Source: JABDGM01 sp963738665 (lineage in GTDB: Bacteria > Planctomycetota > Planctomycetia > Pirellulales > Lacipirellulaceae). Taken from it: DNA of 64,000 nt. The stretch covers positions 868,001-932,000 of the forward strand of contig CAVTXL010000002.1 in NCBI GenBank assembly GCA_963738665.1. Direction: 5' to 3'. The notes beneath the pieces are model-generated. The model was given only the letters and a program-made list of their open reading frames with translations, was not told the DNA's origin and did no database searches. Positions 1 through 9,081 of this stretch are shown here, piece after piece. The position numbers and the translations under genes are program-made. The number at the start of each line of letters is the position of its first letter. Position 1 is the first letter of the stretch.

Positions 1-2
1 AC

Positions 3-2369
3 CGCCGTGCCGGCGAGCACGAGTTCCGCACGCAGATCGATACGGCGATGACCAGCGGCGAGAAGCTGGGCCTGCCGAAAGACGTAGACGCAGCGGGCGA
101 CTTGGTCGCCGCGCTGCGGACCCGGCACCAGCTCGAGCATCGTTTGGACGCCGCCCGCCGGCAGGCCGACGATTTGCAGCGGCAGGGCACTGAGATGGTC
201 GATGGCCAGGTGCTGCCAGTCGGCCTGTTCGTGTGGCTGTTAGGGATCGTTGCGCTAGGTGGCTTGGCCGTCGGTGTGTGGCTGCTATTGCCACCCTCGG
301 TTCTCGGTTCGTACGGCAAGTACGCCGGCTGGTTCGCGGGAATTGGCGTTATCGGTGCTTTGCTTGCATTCTTTTTCAAGTGGGTCGTGGAAGACTCGGC
401 GTCCGACCGCTTCGACGCCTGCCACCGGCAGTTGGAAACGGTGCTCCAGCAGATTAAACAGGCCGAGGTCGAGCGGAAGCAGCTCGATCGCGAAATGCCG
501 ATGGCCGAAGGTGCGGCCGCCCTGCGACTGGAACATGCCGAGCGGCACCTGGCCGAGCTCCAGCGTGTGCTGCCCATCGAAAGCCAGCACCGTGAAGCGG
601 CCGAAGAGAGTACGGCGGCCGAGCGCCGCTTGCAACTAGCCGAAGAAAAGCACGCGGCCGCCCTTGCGAATTGGCGAGCCAAGCTGCGGGCCGTCGGCCT
701 GCCGGAAGACGTCAGCCCGGCAAATCTCCACACGATGGCCGACCAATGCGAACGGCTGGCCGAGCTGGAATCGCGGATCGCCGCTCGCCGCGAAGATATT
801 GAACGCCACCAGCGCGAGTACACGGCCGTTTCGCAGCGCATCTTCGCGCTGGCCGACGAAACCGGGCTGCGAATCGCGGCCGCCGGCCCTCCGGCGACAA
901 CAAAGGAAGTCGCCCGGTCGGCGCTAAGTGGCGACGAGAAACCGAAACAGAAGCCAACGGGGAATGGCGGACCGGCGAGCCGCCTGTCACCGCGCCCAAT
1001 CGAACAACTCGACAAGCTGGCGGCCGAGTACCGCGAACAAACGCATCGCGTGGCCCAGCGGCAGGAGCTACGCGAGCGGGCCAAGGCGATCAAGATCGAG
1101 GCGCTGCGCCACGCCCGGGCGGCGAAGGCACTCGCGCAGCGGCGAGGCACGCTGTTTCAGAAGTGCGGCGTCGTAGACGAAAACGAGTTGCGGCAGCTCG
1201 CCGCGCGTCTCGACGAAGCCGACGCGCTGCGCAAGAAGCGCTCCGGCGTCACGCGCGAAATCGTCGCCGCCCTCGGCAAGCACGGCACCGAACAAGACTT
1301 CGCGCGGCTCCTCGCGCCGGAGTCGATCGGCCGGCTCGAACACGATTGGGAATCGCTTGCGGCAGAATCGGAAAAGCTCGACCGCGAACTCAAAGAGCGG
1401 CTCCAGCAGCGCGGCGCGCTCCTCGAGCAGCAGCGGACGCAGGCGGCCGACCGCTCGCTCGCCCGCAAGCAGTTGGAGCTCGATATGGTCGAAGAGCAGA
1501 TCAAGCAGGCCGTTCACGCCTGGCGAGAACGAGCGGGCGTGAGCATGTTCCTAGAACGCATTCGCCACGATTACGAACAGCATCGCCAGCCGGAAACGCT
1601 CAAGGAGGCATCGGAGTATTTGCGTCAATTGACCAGCGGCAAATACACGCGGATCTGGACGCCGCTGGCGCACGACATTCTCTTTGTCGACACGGCCGAA
1701 GGCGAGTCGCTGCCGGTGCAAGTGCTCAGCCGGGGCACGCGCGAGCAGTTATTCGTCAGCCTGCGGCTGGCGCTGGTGGCCGCTTTCGCCCGCCGCGGCA
1801 TCCATTTGCCGATGATTCTCGACGATGTGTTCGTGAATTTCGACGCCGGCCGCACTACAATCGCCGCTGCGGTGCTTCGTGATTTTGCTCGCCAGGGGCA
1901 TCAACTGATTGTGTTCACCTGCCACGAGCACGTGTGGCGGATGTTCCAGGACGTGCACGTCGACGCGCGACGCTTGCCAAACCGTTTCGGAGAGACCAGC
2001 GACGAACCGGCAGCCGAGATCTTTGAACCCGTTGTCGAACCTGTCGTGGCACCAGTGCTCGAAGAAATCGAGGATCAGCCGCCGCCCGAACCGCCAAAGC
2101 CTGTGGTCGTCGACATCAAACAACCCGAAGCGCTGCCTGCGCCGCCAGTGGCCATCGCGAAAGAACCGCCGCCTGCGGTGGAAAAGAAACGGCCCCGGCC
2201 GGTCGTCGCCAAGCGCCGTCGGTCGAAGCCCCTTGAGGTCGAAATCGAGCAGGTGCTGCCGCAGGAACAGGCCGAGATTATCCAATACGCTGTTCCCGTC
2301 GGATCGCCGCGTCCACCACAGGTTGAAGTGGAATACTGGTGGCCGGCGGCCGCTGCGAGCGAAAAGTAA
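3..2369 (+). CDS. YhaN-like SMC/ABC-type AAA ATPase, C-terminal part (5' truncated by window)
   Basis: The frame is open to the left edge, so the N-terminal Walker A half lies outside. Seen, counting from the ATG at 48: two hydrophobic segments at about residues 56-83 and 92-114, long charged coiled coil to about 520, an ABC signature-like SRGTREQLFVSLRLAL near 561, Walker B LPMILDDVFVNFD near 587 and an H-loop-like FTCHEH near 622. A proline-rich tail follows (residues 650-770). This order (coiled coil with membrane segments, then signature, D-loop and Walker B) fits the YhaN/SbcC-like family of predicted DNA-associated ATPases, which normally follows an SbcD/YhaO-type nuclease gene; that partner would be upstream and cannot be seen. 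Role in DNA repair is inferred from family only. Confidence 0.8.
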   Translation, partial: RRAGEHEFRTQIDTAMTSGEKLGLPKDVDAAGDLVAALRTRHQLEHRLDAARRQADDLQRQGTEMVDGQVLPVGLFVWLLGIVALGGLAVGVWLLLPPSVLGSYGKYAGWFAGIGVIGALLAFFFKWVVEDSASDRFDACHRQLETVLQQIKQAEVERKQLDREMPMAEGAAALRLEHAERHLAELQRVLPIESQHREAAEESTAAERRLQLAEEKHAAALANWRAKLRAVGLPEDVSPANLHTMADQCERLAELESRIAARREDIERHQREYTAVSQRIFALADETGLRIAAAGPPATTKEVARSALSGDEKPKQKPTGNGGPASRLSPRPIEQLDKLAAEYREQTHRVAQRQELRERAKAIKIEALRHARAAKALAQRRGTLFQKCGVVDENELRQLAARLDEADALRKKRSGVTREIVAALGKHGTEQDFARLLAPESIGRLEHDWESLAAESEKLDRELKERLQQRGALLEQQRTQAADRSLARKQLELDMVEEQIKQAVHAWRERAGVSMFLERIRHDYEQHRQPETLKEASEYLRQLTSGKYTRIWTPLAHDILFVDTAEGESLPVQVLSRGTREQLFVSLRLALVAAFARRGIHLPMILDDVFVNFDAGRTTIAAAVLRDFARQGHQLIVFTCHEHVWRMFQDVHVDARRLPNRFGETSDEPAAEIFEPVVEPVVAPVLEEIEDQPPPEPPKPVVVDIKQPEALPAPPVAIAKEPPPAVEKKRPRPVVAKRRRSKPLEVEIEQVLPQEQAEIIQYAVPVGSPRPPQVEVEYWWPAAAASEK

Positions 2370-2577
2370 GGTGCGGGTTTGCGAAATGCGCTTTCGGGTG
2401 AGGGCCGGCCGATTCGCGGCATTGTTTCAATGGCCGTTACGGAACGCGGAAAGCGGGGAAGCTGCGCTGACCGCGTAGGGCTCTTGCCGGCGCGGCCAGC
2501 GAATGCAATAATAACGGACTCACCGGCGAACGCCGGCGATCTAGAAAACGCATCTACAAAACAGCATCTACAAGATA

Positions 2578-2656
<79 letters not shown>

Positions 2657-2694
2657 TTTTTGAGTCGTATCAAGCAATCGAGACTACTCCCGAA

Positions 2695-2717
2695 CCCCAG
2701 CATCGCTGGGGTTTTTT
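2695..2717 (+). terminator. Rho-independent terminator after tRNA-fMet
   Basis: Perfect 7-bp stem CCCCAGC/GCTGGGG with a 3-base loop, followed by six T. It sits 38 bases after the tRNA and reads in its direction. Confidence 0.9.
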
Positions 2718-2829
2718 ATGCGCGGCCGGATTGCTCTATTGAGTAATCCTTAGTGAGAGAGACGCCCAAAACGTTTCTTAATCGGCAGTTTGATGAGGCG
2801 TCTCACGCGTGAACGTGTTTCAGGACTGT

Positions 2830-3122
2830 TCACGCCGAGCGGTGTCGCCGAATCGACACGCCGACTACCACCAACAATACCAGGGCACTGGCAGACGGTT
2901 CTGGAACGGTGGAACCGGAGCCGCTGCCGGCGGTTTGGCCGAGATGTCAACAGCAGCACCGTCCACAGCTAGGTCGCGCGCATTTTCGGCCTCCAATTGC
3001 TGATGGTGCGTCCAGCACAAGCACAGACAAGGAAAACTCTGGCCGACATCGCTTACGATTTCATCGTTCTCATGGTTATCAAACCAACATTCACTGGCCG
3101 GAACCGACCGCCAGCGTTCCAA
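2830..3122 (-). pseudogene. remnant of a PEP-CTERM secreted protein (orphan sorting tail)
   Basis: On the minus strand, positions 2946 to 2830 encode a serine/glycine stretch, then VPEPSASALVLLVVVGVSI, then RRHRSA and a stop: a complete PEP-CTERM sorting signal (PEP motif, hydrophobic segment, basic end). A stop lies directly upstream in the same frame (2947-2949). A different frame upstream (3122 to about 2950) stays open and has plausible coding content (NARDLAVDGAAVDISA), so the two may be one gene broken by a frameshift. No signal peptide was found. Either a decayed gene or the tail left by recombination; the rest of 2720-3290 holds nothing else I can support. Confidence 0.5.
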
Positions 3123-3290
3123 TTCGCGAGGACCGTCGTGGCCCCGGTCAGTGCAGTGTTGTGTTAGGTGACATTCTCAATCGTTTCTCGAATGCGTTGC
3201 CATGAAAAGCAAAACGGTGGCCGCAGCGACCAGCGACACGATATTCAACCATGGCCGGTGAGCGAGGCCAACCACTAGCGAGTCGCGGCG

Positions 3291-3905
3291 CTACAGGCGC
3301 ACTGGTCGCCGTCTGGCTTTTCGGCGTTGGGATTCTCCAAACAGGAGGGCGATAGCCAGCAGCGCCATGCTGCCGGGCTCGGGAATTAGGTTGGCGTCAA
3401 TCAGCACAGTCCCGCTTTTCACGAAGTAGTCGCCACCGGTGCGATTGAGTCGTATGAAGAAAATCTCGTCATTTTGAATTTCGGCCAACACGTCGGTAAA
3501 GTTAGCGGGCGGCACGTAGTCCCCGACGACCACGGCTGTGTCCGCCGTCGAGCCATTGAGGCCCGCTTCGAATGTCGCCACAACCAGGTTCGATTCACCA
3601 ATTGCATTCAAGCTGAACACGACGCTGCCGGCCTCGTTGTCCTGGTTGTCGTCATCGTCGTACACGTCGACGAAGACGCCAACGGAGTTCAACGATTCAA
3701 TGTGCGCGGCATCTGGCACGGAAAAACGAAATCGCACGCTGTCTGGGTTGGGCTGCTGGTTGGCGACGTATATTGGCAGAGGTTGCTCGCCCCCGCCGGG
3801 CACAAAAGCGCCATCCAAGTTGACTGCGATCAACCCGGCCCAGCACGCCGGCGAAACGGCGACCACGGCCACGATACCTAGACTTTGAACGAATGCGCAG
3901 TACAT
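3291..3905 (-). CDS. small secreted PEP-CTERM protein
   Basis: 204 aa. N-terminal signal peptide (hydrophobic GIVAVVAVSPACWA), then an extracellular beta-rich domain with an acidic run DVYDDDDNQDNE near residue 80 that could bind calcium. It ends in IPEPGSMALLAIALLF followed by SQRRKARRRP, a PEP-CTERM signal for exosortase-mediated sorting to the cell surface. AAAGGA lies upstream of the ATG. No enzymatic motif is visible. It lies on the same strand as the dockerin/HAF cluster and is probably part of it. Confidence 0.75.
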   Translation of the reverse strand: MYCAFVQSLGIVAVVAVSPACWAGLIAVNLDGAFVPGGGEQPLPIYVANQQPNPDSVRFRFSVPDAAHIESLNSVGVFVDVYDDDDNQDNEAGSVVFSLNAIGESNLVVATFEAGLNGSTADTAVVVGDYVPPANFTDVLAEIQNDEIFFIRLNRTGGDYFVKSGTVLIDANLIPEPGSMALLAIALLFGESQRRKARRRPVRL

Positions 3906-4072
3906 GATGTATCCTTTGCGGAACTTCTCGAACCAGTTAGTCCTGAAGCAGGTTTACAAAACGGGGCCACCTGCCGCGCTCACGATGTCGTCGTATTTTC
4001 AGGCATCACCACCTAACTTTGGATGAACGTAGCAATTGAGTACAAGGTAGGTGTATTGCCTCCACCTCCGAA

Positions 4073-4225
4073 TCACGTAAGCCGAGGATGCCAGCGGCGA
4101 GTGTCACGATGCTCGAAGGTTCGGAGGTGGTGTTGTGCCACAATGACAACCGGGGTCGCATTCGCACGCGTCCCTAGGAACATGGCGAACGCGAGCCATA
4201 GACCTGCCCAAACTCTGCGCAACAT
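4073..4225 (-). pseudogene. signal peptide joined almost directly to a PEP-CTERM-like tail (internally deleted secreted gene)
   Basis: A good ribosome site (GGAGG, 7 bases before ATG) starts MLRRVWAGLWLAFAMFLG, a signal peptide nearly identical to the one at 9081 (MRRRVWAGLCAGLVILAL). Only about 25 codons later, in a shifted frame, SEPSSIVTLAAGILGL follows, a PEP-CTERM-like segment. The body of the gene is therefore missing. The reading frame of the signal peptide ends at 4073. It follows the FG-GAP/dockerin gene exactly as in the paralogous copy near 9 kb. Confidence 0.5.
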
Positions 4226-4233
4226 GTTGCCTC

Positions 4234-5481
4234 CTAACTACGATTTGGCATGCTCCAGGGTTGTAAATGCAATGTCCAGCGCCTCGCGGTGATTCTCCAC
4301 GGCCTCCTCGCGTGAGTCGTTGATGAAGCGTGGGTTGCGCCGCTTTCCGACGGCTGCTGATCGAACCCGGCTGCGGAGGAGGGGACGAGCAGCAAGTCGT
4401 ACCTTCGCGCGGTCATCACAAAGTCAGTGGTCGGCAGTGTATGGAGCCGCCGCAGCAAGGCCTTTCCTTGTGGGGTGAACTGCGGCAGCCACGAATGGTG
4501 CACGGCCAGCGCACTGTTACGTGCGTTCGTGCCCTGCGGTTCAATGCTGCCTCGCGCGTGAGGCTCCGCAGATTTGACACTCGCAGAGGCATGCTTCGCG
4601 GCCCCGACGGACTCCACCGATGCCGAAAGCTCTTGGTTTACGGCGAGCGCTGGGGCGATCGAACTGATCGTCCCGACTGCAGGCCGCGTCTGGCCGTAGT
4701 TCGCCTTCCACACGTCGTAGTCGTCGTGGTCGACGACGCCATTTCCACTGCCGTCAGCGCCGCTGAATGCGATTACATTGCTGCCAAGCGCATTGCGCCA
4801 GACGGTGTAGTCCGCGGCATTCACTGATCCGTCGCCGTCGTAGTCACCGGGCAGGGCTGGACTCGGCGGCGAGGGCGTCCACCAGAGGCCGTCATTGAAC
4901 AAGGCCAGGACACCGTGCTCGCCAGAGAGGTAGTTATAGCCAGCGATTGCTACGTCCGTTCGGCCGGTACCGAATATCTCGCCGGTCCCGATCATTGTGG
5001 GCACGGTTTCGACGGAAAAGGTCTCCGCCAAGACGAAGCGGCCGTCCCCCAGGCCCAAGATCACATTCACGGTGGGCGGTGACTCGAAGTCGATAGCAGC
5101 GGCGGTGAAGACATCGAGCCGGTTGTCACCGTTGAAGTCGGCCACCGCCAACAACGGGGCTCCAGGGGTGGGTTGGATGCTCGTGCGAATCGGATCGCCG
5201 AACGTGCCGTTGCCGTGGCCGGGGCGGACAATCACTTCGTGGTAGTTGGAGCTGATCTTGTCGAGGATGCCATCGCTGGTGAAGTCGGCCACCAGCGGCG
5301 GCGGCGGCGCCCACACGATATGGGCATCGGGGTCTTCGGGAGGAGAGCTGATGGCGGAGGAAAAGCTGAGCAGACAGCGGTCTTCAAGCGGCTCAAAGCT
5401 TGGCCGACGAACCACGAGCCGATGATCGGTTCGTCGTCCCGTTCGCCGCGAATTTGAACGCTGGGAAAGTGATCCGAGCAT
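4234..5481 (-). CDS. FG-GAP/VCBS repeat protein with type I dockerin (copy 2)
   Basis: Starts in a basic N-terminus and the planctomycete motif RRPSFEPLEDRCLLSF. Two or three FG-GAP-like repeats follow (ADFTSDGILDK, ADFNGDNRLDVF), then a type I dockerin with paired calcium loops (GDYDGDGSVNAADYTVWRN and ADGSGNGVVDHDDYDVWKA). The C-terminal part is a diverged copy of the protein at 8737-10851. Near 4310 the frame slips relative to that copy; corrected, it would stop at 4238. Unusually, the frame is also open upstream through the PEP-CTERM tail of the preceding HAF gene, so the true start is uncertain; I use the ATG at 5481, which aligns with the start of the other copy. Likely extracellular; partner unknown. 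Confidence 0.7.
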   Translation of the reverse strand: MLGSLSQRSNSRRTGRRTDHRLVVRRPSFEPLEDRCLLSFSSAISSPPEDPDAHIVWAPPPPLVADFTSDGILDKISSNYHEVIVRPGHGNGTFGDPIRTSIQPTPGAPLLAVADFNGDNRLDVFTAAAIDFESPPTVNVILGLGDGRFVLAETFSVETVPTMIGTGEIFGTGRTDVAIAGYNYLSGEHGVLALFNDGLWWTPSPPSPALPGDYDGDGSVNAADYTVWRNALGSNVIAFSGADGSGNGVVDHDDYDVWKANYGQTRPAVGTISSIAPALAVNQELSASVESVGAAKHASASVKSAEPHARGSIEPQGTNARNSALAVHHSWLPQFTPQGKALLRRLHTLPTTDFVMTARRYDLLLVPSSAAGFDQQPSESGATHASSTTHARRPWRITARRWTLHLQPWSMPNRS

Positions 5482-6849
5482 CGCAGCGAATGCGACGCCG
5501 AAAAGAACTACCGTCGCCGGCTCGGGAACGCCGGCCGACAGCGGCGCGACGGAGGCACCCAGAGGGTACCCGGCCACGCCACTGCCGGCCCACTGGCCGA
5601 AGTGAGCTTTCCAGACGGTGTAATCGCCGGCGTCAATCCGATTGTTGCCATTGCCGTCGGCTGCCAGGTCGGGCCCTGATTGGCCAAGTGTGTTACGGTA
5701 GATTGTATAGTCGGCCGCGTCGACAAGGCCGTTATGGTTGTAATCGCCGGGTAATTCGGCGACAGGAAGCCATTCGATCGCGTAGTATTGCGCCTCACCC
5801 GACTTTTCGCGATACCAAACACGTGGCCACTGTCGTCGATGCTATAAGCCCTTGACCACCCAAAGGAATTCGGCAGCAGCAGGTGAAGATCGATTGCGGA
5901 AGCGGCGGTGCCACTCCACACGACCGCATGCTGCTCCCAGCTATCCATGATGCCGACGCCAACCTGTTTGCCGTTTCGCACGTCGTACGCAATCGAGTAA
6001 TCAAACTCGGTCGGATTCAGGTCCACCGCAAAATGGGCGGTACCATTCCAGAGGAGCGCATGAGAGTGATCCGGGAACGTAGTCCCCGCCTGATCGGGAC
6101 CCCATCCTTCACCGACCTGCTGCAATCCGTCGGTGGCGAGAGCTTCTGATTCGGTGATTCCCGGAAGGTTGGTCGGGTTCAGATCTACCGCCGAATTTGC
6201 GCTTCCGGTCCAGAGCAGAGCATGGTGCTCCCCGGTATAGCCCCAGCCGACTTGCTGACTACCACTGGTGTCGAAAGCATAAGAGTTTGCAAAGCAGCAG
6301 AGATTTGTGGGGCTTGGGCTGAGGTCGATGGGGTTCGCGGTGAGCCCGTTCCACAGCAGCGCGTGTGTGTAGCCGAATGTCTCGACCTCGCCCCACCCGA
6401 CAAACTGTCCGTGGCCGCCGCCGATAAGTGCCGCGGAGTCAAACCCCTGCTTGCTCAACAACGACGCCGAGGCGGCGCTGCCGCTCCATGTGACCGGGGT
6501 AAAGATTCCTAACTGCCCGGTGACCGCATAGCCGAACTGGTGAATGCCGTTCGTGCCGACCACTCCCATGGCGTTGACCCCGTTGACGGTCAGGTCCTCC
6601 GCCAAGCCGTCCGGGTTCCAGAGCACCGCATGTGGCGTTGGGTTCGCTTCCGGGTCGGACTGCTCGTACGCGGCCCCCACGACCTGGCCGGCAGCAGCTG
6701 GTTGGCCGACAAAAGGAGTGTGAGAACCGAGCGCGGGACTCGCCTGATTCCAGCCGTCAAGAAATTGCAGCGGGTTAAGGCCGACCACCGTGTACTGGTC
6801 GGCGCGCCGACAGGCAGAAGGCAGCAAACGCCGCCGCGCATGCCGCCAT
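5434..6849 (-). CDS. HAF-repeat secreted protein with dockerin and PEP-CTERM tail (two frameshifts)
   Basis: Reads from a probable signal peptide (MAACAAAFAAFCLSA, 6849) into a mature start ADQYTVVGLNPLQFL, then many HAF-type repeats (HALLWNG..AVDLNPT, QQVGWGYTG), then GEAQYYAIEWLPVAELPGDY, a type I dockerin, and VPEPATVVLFGVAFAAMLG. Two single-base slips are needed: near 6815 (signal peptide to body) and near 5810 (body to dockerin). HAF repeats are a known extracellular repeat family of unknown function. The tail is not followed by a stop; the frame continues into the next gene, which is odd for a sorting signal that should be C-terminal. Confidence 0.65.
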
Positions 6850-7003
6850 GGCCAAAGCGCGGCACGATCCAGACGACGGCAGCCGTCATCGGACGCTGGC
6901 TGTTTAACTCATCGATATGCGCGGACACCGCCCTTCCTGGCGCGTGCGTCTGGAACATAGTTGCAACAGACAGTGGCCTTTCCGCCGAAGGCGCTGCTGG
7001 TTG

Positions 7004-8519
7004 TCGCCGTCCTCGGCGCCGCAGCCTCGAACGTTCCGATATCGCTCCGAACACAGCGACCGACCCCAGGCTGGCGAGAAATATCGTCGTCGGCTCAGGG
7101 ACAGCCGTCGCTGGCACATGCATCAGGAACAGGCGCTCATACGCCGCCTCCCCTCCGGGACCGTCGGGGTCGAAAGTACCTCCGCCGCCAATCCACCCGG
7201 TATCGCTGATGCGGGTTGCACGGTTCAGCGTCCAGCCGCTGGCCGGGTCAATCAGCGTGTTGAGGTCCACGGGCAGGGCATCGAAGCCCCAGTAAACCGC
7301 GTTGGCTGCCAGCAACATGCCGGAGTCATACTTCTGGACCGAGCCGACAGCGATGCCTGCCACGTTGATGTCCTCGGTCGAGGTGTGCGTATAGCCCGGA
7401 AGGTTGCCCAACTCGGTCGCCGCCGTGCCCCAGGCGTCCCAGCGGACGGCGCGCTCGCCCAAGGCTGTACCAGACGCGTCGAATTTCGAGGCGACCCCGA
7501 TGGCGGTGCCGGCGCTGTTGATGGCCGATGCACTGGCAGCCGTGCCTCCGCTCACATCGGTGCCCAAGTTCCCGAGCTCTGTTGCGGCCGTGCCGGAGGC
7601 GTTCCAGCGGACGGCGCGGATTCCCAGACTCAGCGCCGGCAGTGTCGTATTTGTTGGCCGCACCGACAGCGATACCCGCGTCGTTGACGGCGTCGGCGGA
7701 GGAGTAGGTGATGCCGCTCAAATCCGTGCCCAGGTGTCCGAGTTCGGTTGCGGCTGTGCCGCCAGGATTCCAGCGGACGGCGCGGTAGCCTAGTTGTGCA
7801 CCCGATCCCGTGTACTTGTTGGCGTTCCCGACTGCGACGCCGGCGCTGTTGATGGCGTAGGCGGTGGCATAAGTCAGACCGCTGGAATCCGTGCCCAAGT
7901 GCCCCAGCTCAGTCACGGCCGTGCCCGAGGCATTCCAGCGGACGGCGCGAGCGCCCTTATAGTCACTAAAGCTACCGCCTTGCCCCAAAACCTTATACGC
8001 CGTCCCAACGGCGGTGCCGGCGTCGTTGATGGCGAACGCATCGCTGTAAAAGCGAATGTTGGTGGGGGGCCCCAACTGGCCCAACAACGTCGCGCCAGTA
8101 TCGGAGGAATCCCAGCGGACTGCACGATCGCCGTTGTTAAAGGAGGTGGTAAGGTACAGGGGGGCAGAGCCAACAACGGCGCCGGCATTGTTGATGGCCG
8201 CCGGATGGATCTGGGCGAAGCCGCCGGTGTCGGTGCCAAGGTTTCCGAGTTCGAGCGCGGGGGCGCCAGAGCCGTCCCAACGGACGGCGCGGAATCCCAG
8301 AGGCGCGCCGGAACCGTCGTACCTGTAGGCCGAGCCGACGACGGTCCCGGAGTTGTTGACGCCTGTGACGTCGCTGCCCGAGACGGCGGTCCCGCCGGGG
8401 CCGGGTGAGAAGGTTGGCCCGCCGTGGACAGTGATGTATGCAGCCAACGCAGGCAGCGCTACCAACGCGACGGATAGGCTCCCGACAATCGCCAAAATCG
8501 GAGCAAGTTTCGTTCGCAT
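7004..8519 (-). CDS. HAF-repeat PEP-CTERM protein (one frameshift)
   Basis: Signal peptide MRTKLAPILAIVGSLSVALV with cleavage near LAAYITV. Six or seven repeats of about 55 residues follow, each with RAVRW..GTAATELG.LGTD and DAVNDAGIAVG..NKY, a regular HAF array. It ends AVPEPTTIFLASLGSVAVFG plus SERSRLRRRGRR, a PEP-CTERM tail. An extra A near 7621 shifts the frame mid-array. As with its neighbour, no stop follows the tail; the frame runs on to 6590. Function unknown; surface location predicted from the tail. Confidence 0.75.
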
Positions 8520-8736
8520 GGTTCTTCTTTCACAGAGTGTGTAGCTGCCGAAGGCGCTGCCAGAATTGAGTGAAATCAGCGTAAAGGCGACGTTAAAAGT
8601 TGCGGTGAATCGATGCGCCGGGCGGCCCGGGCCGGAATAATTTGGAACGCGACCAACTCGAGATTGTCCCAGGTACTTTGCCGATGAACCGCGCACCGTT
8701 CGCGACCTGCTGGTACAGCGTGAGACGGCACGCCTG

Positions 8737-9081
8737 TCAAACCTCAGCAGGACAGCATTCTCCCGCTAACGAGATAAGCGAGAATGAACCGTCGACGGCA
8801 CCGACATAGCTGTCGATCGGATCGCCCTCCCCGATGTCGCCGAGCCAGTCCGCGGCCGGATTGATCGGTGAATTTGGCTGCGTGCGGAAGGCTTCGATAC
8901 GGCCATCAGGGTGTCGCGAATGGCCCACGACGCTTCCGGCTTCGTTGATGTCACTGGCAATGCTGACATCACCGAACGTCCCGACGTTCAGTAGCTTGTA
9001 TTGCGGCGCCGCTGGACACGAAGATTGGAGCGCGAGGATAACAAGTCCGGCACATAGACCTGCCCAAACTCTGCGCCGCAT
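8737..9081 (-). other. start of a HAF-type secreted protein, fused in frame behind the FG-GAP/dockerin protein and truncated
   Basis: MRRRVWAGLCAGLVILALQS is a classical signal peptide, followed by APQYKLLNVGTFGDVSIASD and DINEAGSVVGHSRHPDGR, a HAF repeat start. It stops after 114 codons at a degraded tail (GSFSLISLAG). Alignment with 4225 shows it was a separate gene whose upstream neighbour has lost its stop codon. It may still be made from its own ATG, but no clear ribosome site is visible. Confidence 0.5.
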